Positions 59,141-64,000 of a stretch of 64,000 nucleotides of DNA are shown here, one piece after another. The stretch is from contig NZ_JOMJ01000003.1 of assembly GCF_000711295.1 (NCBI RefSeq), positions 757,001 through 821,000 of the forward strand, written 5' to 3'. A program made the position numbers and the translations under genes. Within the stretch, counting starts at the first letter, position 1, and the number at the start of each line of letters is the position of its first letter. Below the pieces are notes generated by a model, which was not told the origin of the DNA, searched no databases, and saw only the letters and a program-made list of their open reading frames with translations. The stretch is from Desulfohalovibrio reitneri. GTDB lineage: Bacteria; Desulfobacterota; Desulfovibrionia; Desulfovibrionales; Desulfovibrionaceae.

Positions 59141-60034
59141 CTAGCCCGTTTTCTCTCGACTCAATTGCTGCAAGGCCAGCCCGCCGATGATGCAGACCAG
59201 CCCCCACACTGTGGAGGCCAGAATTGCCTCGCCCACCAGGTAGTGAATGAAGACCAGCGAAAGGAAGGGCGAAATGAAGATGAGATTGCCCACGCGGGAT
59301 GCGCTCTCGGCCAGCCGCAGGGCGGTAAACCAGGTGATGAAGGTCACGCCCATCTCGAATACTCCGACGTAAGCCGCGGCCAGCAGGCCATTCAGATTGG
59401 TTGGCAGTCCGGCGGTGAACAGGCAGGCCATCAGGATGAAGGGTAGGGCGAAGAGGAAATTCAGGAAGAGGGCGGCCACGGGGTCGCGACCGTCCCGGGC
59501 GGCGCGGGCGGAGAAAAGCCAGTACAGCGCCCAAATGATTGTGCTGCCCAAGGCCAGGCCGACGCCAAGGGGCGAGGCGAAGCGCAGGGAGAGGATATCG
59601 CCCCGGGTGGCGATGACCACCACCCCGGCATAGCTGATCAGGGTGGCCAAGCCGTCGCGCCATGTGGGGCGCTGCCCGAGGATGGGAATGGAAAGCAGGG
59701 TCAGGGTGATGGCCCAGGTGTAGTTCAGCGGTTGGGCTTCCTGCGCGGGTAGGAGGTCGTAGGCCTTGAAGAGGACGAGGTAGTAGAGGAATGGGTTGAG
59801 CACGCCCAGGGCCAGCGAAGTGCCCACCTGCCGGGGAGTAGCCTGGAAAACGAGGTGCAGCCTGCCCCTGACCGCCAGCACCGCTCCCATGACCAGCAAT
59901 GAGACCAGCGACGCGATGAGCAGCAACTGCACCGGCTCAAGATGGCGCAGGCTGAGCTTAAAGGCCGTGGCCACGGTGGACCAGAGCAGGACCGTGACCA
60001 GTCCCCAGGCCATGGCGCGGCGCTGGTTTTTCAC
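59141..60034 (-). CDS. EamA/DMT-family transporter
   Basis: The 297-residue membrane protein has about ten TM segments in two EamA repeats. The first begins AWGLVTVLLWSTVATAFKLSL and the second contains LGVGLALGSTIIWALYWL. DMT exporters move amino acids, sugars or other small metabolites. It starts with a one-base overlap at the LOG-family gene's stop. Substrate unknown. Confidence 0.87.
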   Translation of the reverse strand: MKNQRRAMAWGLVTVLLWSTVATAFKLSLRHLEPVQLLLIASLVSLLVMGAVLAVRGRLHLVFQATPRQVGTSLALGVLNPFLYYLVLFKAYDLLPAQEAQPLNYTWAITLTLLSIPILGQRPTWRDGLATLISYAGVVVIATRGDILSLRFASPLGVGLALGSTIIWALYWLFSARAARDGRDPVAALFLNFLFALPFILMACLFTAGLPTNLNGLLAAAYVGVFEMGVTFITWFTALRLAESASRVGNLIFISPFLSLVFIHYLVGEAILASTVWGLVCIIGGLALQQLSREKTG

Positions 60035-60690
60035 TAGACCACGACGTGCCGGCGGATGAAGATGGCGGCCTCCTCCGGGGTGTCCACCACCCTGAACAAC
60101 TCAAGGTCCTCGGGCGAGACGTAGCCGTTGGCCACCAAATTGTCTTTGAACCAGTCGATGAGGCCGGACCAGAACTGGCTGCCCAGAAGCACCACGGGGA
60201 AGGGCTTGATGCGCTTGGTCTGGATGAGCACCAGCGCCTCGGCCAGCTCGTCCAGGGTGCCGAAACCGCCGGGCAGGGCGACGTAGGCGGTGGCGTATTT
60301 GACGAACATGACCTTGCGGATGAAAAAATACCGGAAAGAGACCTGCAAATCCAGGAACTCGTTGCACTGCTGCTCCAGTGGGAGTTCGATGTGCAGTCCT
60401 ATGGATTTCGCCCCGGAGTCCTGGGCCCCCTTGTTGGCCGCCTCCATGAGTCCAGGCCCGCCGCCGGTGATGATGTCGAAGCCTTTTTCACCCAGCTGCC
60501 TGGCTAGTTCGCGGGTCAGCTTGTAGTTCTCGTCGTCCGGCTTGGCCCGCGCGGAGCCGAACAGGGACACTGCCGGCCCCACGTCGCTGAGCTCCTCGAA
60601 GCCGTCCACGATCTCCGCCATGATGCGGAAAAGCCGCCAGGATTCCTTGATGGACAGTTCGTCGATGAGGTATTGCCTCGAGTCGGCCAT
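60034..60690 (-). CDS. LOG-family (TIGR00730) Rossmann-fold protein
   Basis: The product is 218 residues from ATG 60690, with GGAG eight bases upstream. GGGPGLMEAANKGA and PGGFGTLDELAEALVLIQ (the PGGxGTxxE nucleotide motif) place it in the LOG/lysine-decarboxylase-like family. Members are cytokinin-activating phosphoribohydrolases or nucleotide 5'-monophosphate N-glycosidases. It overlaps the EamA gene and diverges from the MBL-fold gene. Confidence 0.87.
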   Translation of the reverse strand: MADSRQYLIDELSIKESWRLFRIMAEIVDGFEELSDVGPAVSLFGSARAKPDDENYKLTRELARQLGEKGFDIITGGGPGLMEAANKGAQDSGAKSIGLHIELPLEQQCNEFLDLQVSFRYFFIRKVMFVKYATAYVALPGGFGTLDELAEALVLIQTKRIKPFPVVLLGSQFWSGLIDWFKDNLVANGYVSPEDLELFRVVDTPEEAAIFIRRHVVV

Positions 60691-60707
60691 GTGATTGCTC
60701 CAGTTTT

Positions 60708-60728
60708 GGGGTCCCACGCGTGTACCCC
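60708..60728. promoter_or_regulatory. Possible operator in the 72-base LOG/MBL divergent gap
   Basis: GGGGT and ACCCC flank a central ACGCGT palindrome in the 72-base gap between the two diverging genes. The arms are offset by one base (spacers of 3 and 2). It looks like a two-fold-symmetric binding site, but no regulator is identified. Confidence 0.25.
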
Positions 60729-60762
60729 CACCAGGGCCGAGTGTAAACAACAGGAGTGCTTC

Positions 60763-62370
60763 GTGAAGATATCCTTTCTCGGCGCGGCCCGGACCGTGAC
60801 CGGGTCCTGTTTTCTGTGTGAGGCTGATGGCCGCAAATTCGCCATTGATTGCGGCATGCACCAGGGCAACCGCGAAATCGACAAGCGCAACCTGGACATG
60901 ACGCCATACAAGCCGGAAGAGTTGGAGTTCGTCTGCGTTACCCACGCCCACATCGACCATTCAGGCCTTTTACCGAAGTTGGTCAAGGAGGGGTTTAAGG
61001 GCGACATCTACTGCACCGCGCCCACTCGCGACCTGCTTGAGATCATGCTCCTGGATTCGGCCCACATCCAGGAGATGGAGGCGGAGTGGGAAAACAAGAA
61101 GCGCCGCCGCCACGGCAAGCAGCCCATTGATGCCCTCTATACCCAGGAGGACGCCGAGGCGGTCATGCCGCTCTTCAAGACCGTGGAGTACGATGAGGCC
61201 CTTGAGCCCATCAAAGGCGTGCGCATCAGGTATTGCGACGCCGGGCACATTCTCGGCTCCGCCTTCATCCGTGTGGAAGTCCGGGAGGACGACGACTCCT
61301 ACAGGCTCGTCTTTTCAGGCGATCTCGGCCGTCCGAACCAACTGCTCGTATCTGACCCGGAGATCACCAAGAACGCCGACTACCTTTTCGTGGAGTCCAC
61401 CTACGGCGACCGTGACCACAAGGACGAGGAAAACAGTCGCGAGGAGTTGGCTCAGGCCATCAAGCGGGCCTACCGCAACAATGAAAAATGCATCATTCCG
61501 GCCTTCGCCGTGGAGCGCAGCCAGGAAATAATCTATGTGTTGCACCAGCTCCGCAAGGAGGGGAAACTGCCGGAGGACATGCCTGTTTACCTGGATAGCC
61601 CCCTGGCCATCCGGGCCACAAAGATATTCAAGCGCCACCCGGAGTTTCTGGACGAGGAGACGCGCAACCTCATCGAGAACGGGGAGCATCCCCTGGAGTT
61701 GCCCAACCTCAAGTTCACGACCACGGCCAAAGAGTCCATGGCCATTAACGAAACCCGCGAACCTGCGGTGATCATTTCCGCCAGCGGCATGTGCAACGCT
61801 GGGCGCGTCAAACACCATCTCAAGCACAACCTTTGGCGGCACGGGGCCTCGGTGGTCTTTGTGGGGTTTCAGGCCATGGGGACGCCGGGGCGGCGCATCG
61901 TGGACGGGGCGGAGTCCATCCGCATCTTCGGAGAGGACGTGGCGGTGCACGCCAAGGTGTACACCATTGGCGGTTTTTCCGCCCACGCCGGTCAAAGTCA
62001 GATTCTGGAGTGGCTGGGCAACTTCACCAACGAGGCCATGGAAATATTCCTGGTGCATGGCGAAGCCTCGGCACAGGACACCCTGGCAGAACTCATTCGG
62101 GATAGGTTGGGTTTCACCGTGCACGTGCCGGATTATCTGGAGGAAGTCACCCTGGCTCCGGGAGTGGAGCCGGAAGTGCGGGTTCACCCGGAGCAGGCCA
62201 GGCCGGGCATCGATTGGGAATATCTGCTCAGCGATACCGAGCGTCTGCTGGCGGAATTCAAAACCCGGATGGAGGACGTGCGGGAAAAGCCCTGGGTTGA
62301 CCAGACCGACCTGCGGGACCGCCTGCTGGAGACCAATCGCTCCCTGCTGGAACTCATATCGGAGACCTGA
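60763..62370 (+). CDS. MBL-fold beta-CASP RNA-processing-type hydrolase
   Basis: The product is 535 residues from the GTG at 60763 (AGGAG seven bases upstream). H61-x-H63-x-D65-H66 is the metal motif. ILGSAFIRVEV and FSGDLGRPNQLL follow, then a beta-CASP insertion (SQEIIYVLHQLR; VIISASGMCNAGRVKHHLKH) and the zinc-ligating GGFSAHAGQSQILEW. It resembles YSH1/CPSF73-like ribonucleases of bacteria. The stop abuts the rsmD start. Confidence 0.9.
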   Translation: MKISFLGAARTVTGSCFLCEADGRKFAIDCGMHQGNREIDKRNLDMTPYKPEELEFVCVTHAHIDHSGLLPKLVKEGFKGDIYCTAPTRDLLEIMLLDSAHIQEMEAEWENKKRRRHGKQPIDALYTQEDAEAVMPLFKTVEYDEALEPIKGVRIRYCDAGHILGSAFIRVEVREDDDSYRLVFSGDLGRPNQLLVSDPEITKNADYLFVESTYGDRDHKDEENSREELAQAIKRAYRNNEKCIIPAFAVERSQEIIYVLHQLRKEGKLPEDMPVYLDSPLAIRATKIFKRHPEFLDEETRNLIENGEHPLELPNLKFTTTAKESMAINETREPAVIISASGMCNAGRVKHHLKHNLWRHGASVVFVGFQAMGTPGRRIVDGAESIRIFGEDVAVHAKVYTIGGFSAHAGQSQILEWLGNFTNEAMEIFLVHGEASAQDTLAELIRDRLGFTVHVPDYLEEVTLAPGVEPEVRVHPEQARPGIDWEYLLSDTERLLAEFKTRMEDVREKPWVDQTDLRDRLLETNRSLLELISET

Positions 62371-62940
62371 GTGCGCATCACAGGTGGCCGCTTTCGCGGG
62401 CGGCGCATTCATACTGGGGAAGGGGAGGGCTACCGCCCGGCAACGGCCAAGGTGCGCGAGGCCTTGTTTTCAATGCTTTCCGCCCGCGGGGTGGACTGGT
62501 CGAGCTGCAGGGTGTTGGACGTGTTCGCCGGCAGCGGTTCCCTTGGCCTGGAGGCGGCCAGCCGGGGTGCGCCATTCATCCGATTTGTGGAGCGGGACAA
62601 GCGGGCGGCTGGGTTGATCCGCAAGAGCTGCAAGGAACTGGGGCTGCAACCCGGTGACTGGCTCATGAGCCAGGACGAGGCCGCGCGTGTTCTGGCGAAG
62701 GGGCCGGACTTGCCGTATGATGTTGCCTTTGTCGATCCGCCCTACGGCCAAAATTTGCTTGCCTCAGCCTTGGCCCAGATTGTGGGCAAGGGGTGGCTGC
62801 GTGGCGGGGCTTGGCTGGTTTGCGAAATAAGCGCGGATGAGGATTTGGGCGACCTGCCCGAGGAACTGGGCCCGCCCGAAACAGACAAACGGTACGGACA
62901 GACCAGGATTCTGCTATGGCGAACGGACCAAGCTGCGTAG
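62371..62940 (+). CDS. rsmD: 16S rRNA (guanine-966-N2)-methyltransferase RsmD
   Basis: The 189-residue enzyme starts at GTG 62371. RITGGRFRGRRIHTGEG, RPATAKVREALFSML, VLDVFAGSGSLGLEAASRGA (motif I) and VAFVDPPYGQNLL (the N6/N2-MTase DPPY) are diagnostic. It methylates G966 in 16S rRNA. Its last 25 bases overlap coaD. Confidence 0.95.
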   Translation: MRITGGRFRGRRIHTGEGEGYRPATAKVREALFSMLSARGVDWSSCRVLDVFAGSGSLGLEAASRGAPFIRFVERDKRAAGLIRKSCKELGLQPGDWLMSQDEAARVLAKGPDLPYDVAFVDPPYGQNLLASALAQIVGKGWLRGGAWLVCEISADEDLGDLPEELGPPETDKRYGQTRILLWRTDQAA

Positions 62941-63437
62941 CCGTCTACCCCGGCACCTTCGACCCCCTGACCAACGGACACGTTTCCCTTGTTCGGCGTG
63001 GGCTCACCATTTTCAAAAAGGTTGTCGTGGCTGTGGCCAAGGAATCGAGCAAAAACCCTCTCTTTAACCTGGACGAACGGGTTGAGATGGCCAGGGAGGT
63101 GTTCGCCCGCGACGAGGGGGTGGAGGTGGAGCCGTTCCACGGACTGTTGGTGGACTATGTCTCCAAGCGGGGAGCCAACGTCATACTGCGTGGCATGCGG
63201 GCGGTGTCGGACTTCGAATACGAATTTCAGATGGCGCTCATGAACCGCAAGCTCAACCGCGAGGTCCAGACAGTCTTTCTGATGACCGACTTCAAGTGGA
63301 TGTATCTCAGTTCCACCATAATCAAGCAGACCGCCAGGCTGGACGCCAACATCAAGGGGCTGGTGCCGGACGAGGTCCTGCCTCGAATTTACGCGCGGTA
63401 CGCCGACATGAACCGGCAAGAGGGGGAGGGCTCGTGA
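62916..63437 (+). CDS. coaD: Phosphopantetheine adenylyltransferase
   Basis: The 173-residue enzyme makes dephospho-CoA from 4'-phosphopantetheine and ATP. AVYPGTFDPLTNGHVSLV is the nucleotidyltransferase HxGH region (TNGH). VILRGMRAVSDFEYEFQMA and YLSSTIIKQTARLDANI close the active site. It starts inside rsmD, so translation is probably coupled, and overlaps miaA by 4 bases. Confidence 0.95.
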   Translation: MANGPSCVAVYPGTFDPLTNGHVSLVRRGLTIFKKVVVAVAKESSKNPLFNLDERVEMAREVFARDEGVEVEPFHGLLVDYVSKRGANVILRGMRAVSDFEYEFQMALMNRKLNREVQTVFLMTDFKWMYLSSTIIKQTARLDANIKGLVPDEVLPRIYARYADMNRQEGEGS

Positions 63438-64000
63438 GCTTGCCTCCATCCGTCTGCCTGCTGGGTCCCACCGGCGCGGGCAAGACCAGTGTTTCCCTGG
63501 CCCTGGCGGAAGAGTTCGGTGGAGCTGTGATCAACATCGACTCCCGGCAGGTCTACCGTGGATTGGAAACGGTCACCGCCCAGCCCAGCTCCGAGGAGCA
63601 GGCCAGTTGCCCGCATCACCTCTTCGGCTTTCTTGATCCGTGCCAAGGTGTCAACGCGGGAGCTTTCACCACCATGGCGGAGCAGGCCATGCTGGAATGC
63701 GCGGAAAACGGGTTGCTCCCACTGTTGACCGGTGGAACCGGCCTATACCTGGACGCGCTGGTCTATGGTTTGGACCCCGTGCCGGACACCCCGGATCTGG
63801 TGCGTCATCAGATTCAAGCGGGTTATGACGCCCTTGGGCCGGAGACAATGTATTCTTTTTTGGAGCAAATCGACCCCGATTACGCGGCCAAGATACACCC
63901 CAACGACCGGCACCGCGTCACCCGCGCTCTGGAAGTCTACGAATCAACCGGCCGTGTCTTTTCCTCCTTCCACACCCGCGATGAGAGCCAGCCCCGTTTC
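63434..64000 (+). CDS. miaA: tRNA dimethylallyltransferase MiaA, 5' part (runs off right edge)
   Basis: The first 189 codons are in the window; the start is the GTG at 63434 within the coaD stop overlap. CLLGPTGAGKTSVSLALA is the P-loop, INIDSRQVYRGLETVTAQPS the DSxQxY motif, and LLTGGTGLYLDALVYGLD the substrate-channel region. It adds dimethylallyl to A37 of tRNAs reading UNN codons. The frame is open to the edge. Confidence 0.93.
   Translation, partial: MSLPPSVCLLGPTGAGKTSVSLALAEEFGGAVINIDSRQVYRGLETVTAQPSSEEQASCPHHLFGFLDPCQGVNAGAFTTMAEQAMLECAENGLLPLLTGGTGLYLDALVYGLDPVPDTPDLVRHQIQAGYDALGPETMYSFLEQIDPDYAAKIHPNDRHRVTRALEVYESTGRVFSSFHTRDESQPRF

Overview
This window is a gene-dense, GC-rich chromosomal stretch with no phage, transposon, CRISPR, rRNA or tRNA. 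No gap between genes exceeds about 190 bases. The gene set (H-NOX chemoreceptor, large chemotaxis operon, PaaK-type CoA ligase with tandem-ACT partner, ClpS-ClpA-Aat, LigA, KdsB, oxidative pentose-phosphate operon) points to a motile Gram-negative bacterium. It most resembles the Desulfovibrionales (sulfate-reducing former Deltaproteobacteria); that assignment is inference from gene content, not from a marker gene.

Layout. 1-8464 (minus): an unusual transport locus made of a MacB/FtsX-like permease, a LolD-like ATPase, a 1604-residue protein joining an M28-peptidase-like domain to an FtsX permease, and two DUF6785/OPT-like multi-membrane transporters, the last cut by the window edge. 8557-14648 (minus): a tightly overlapping surface-glycan operon (two MurG/COG4671-like and two GT4 glycosyltransferases, a histidine phosphatase, a polysaccharide deacetylase). 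A third MurG-like enzyme and a methyltransferase diverge from it (14750-16617), and another methyltransferase converges on them. 17451-26099 (plus): chemotaxis genes: H-NOX MCP, soluble MCP-like coiled-coil protein, STAS protein, CheY, CheA, CheR, CheB. 26139-27539: DUF190 and CrcB (minus), CYTH protein (plus). 27671-31008 (plus): clpS-clpA-aat. 31050-32572 (minus): a GT9 heptosyltransferase-like enzyme and an unknown protein. 32662-38855 (plus): uvrB, a K+ channel, ligA, dapB, followed by an sCache MCP (39001-40824). 40913-46464 (minus): paaK-like ligase, ACT protein, rtcB, hybrid histidine kinase. 46639-51455 (plus): two exported DUF proteins, then gnd-zwf-pgl. 51468-52682 (minus): serB. 52868-57544 (plus): rsfS, gpmI, a zinc ribbon, a glycosyltransferase, an HpaI-type aldolase, kdsB. 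57546-60690 (minus): HAD phosphatase, 2-hydroxyacid dehydrogenase, EamA transporter, LOG-family protein. 60763-64000 (plus): beta-CASP MBL protein, rsmD, coaD and the start of miaA.

Functional reading. Much of the window builds or decorates the envelope (two glycan loci, KdsB, GT9, the ABC/peptidase-like locus) or steers motility. Four points deserve most attention: (1) the ABC permease fused to an M28-like domain that appears to have lost its metal ligands, sitting with OPT-like transporters; (2) an MCP with a C-terminal H-NOX heme domain that keeps the heme-ligand His and a Tyr at the position linked to O2 binding; (3) a CheA carrying two tandem 24-residue repeats like the MshEN cyclic-di-GMP motif; (4) a LigA with a roughly 90-residue insertion that contains a nine-G run.
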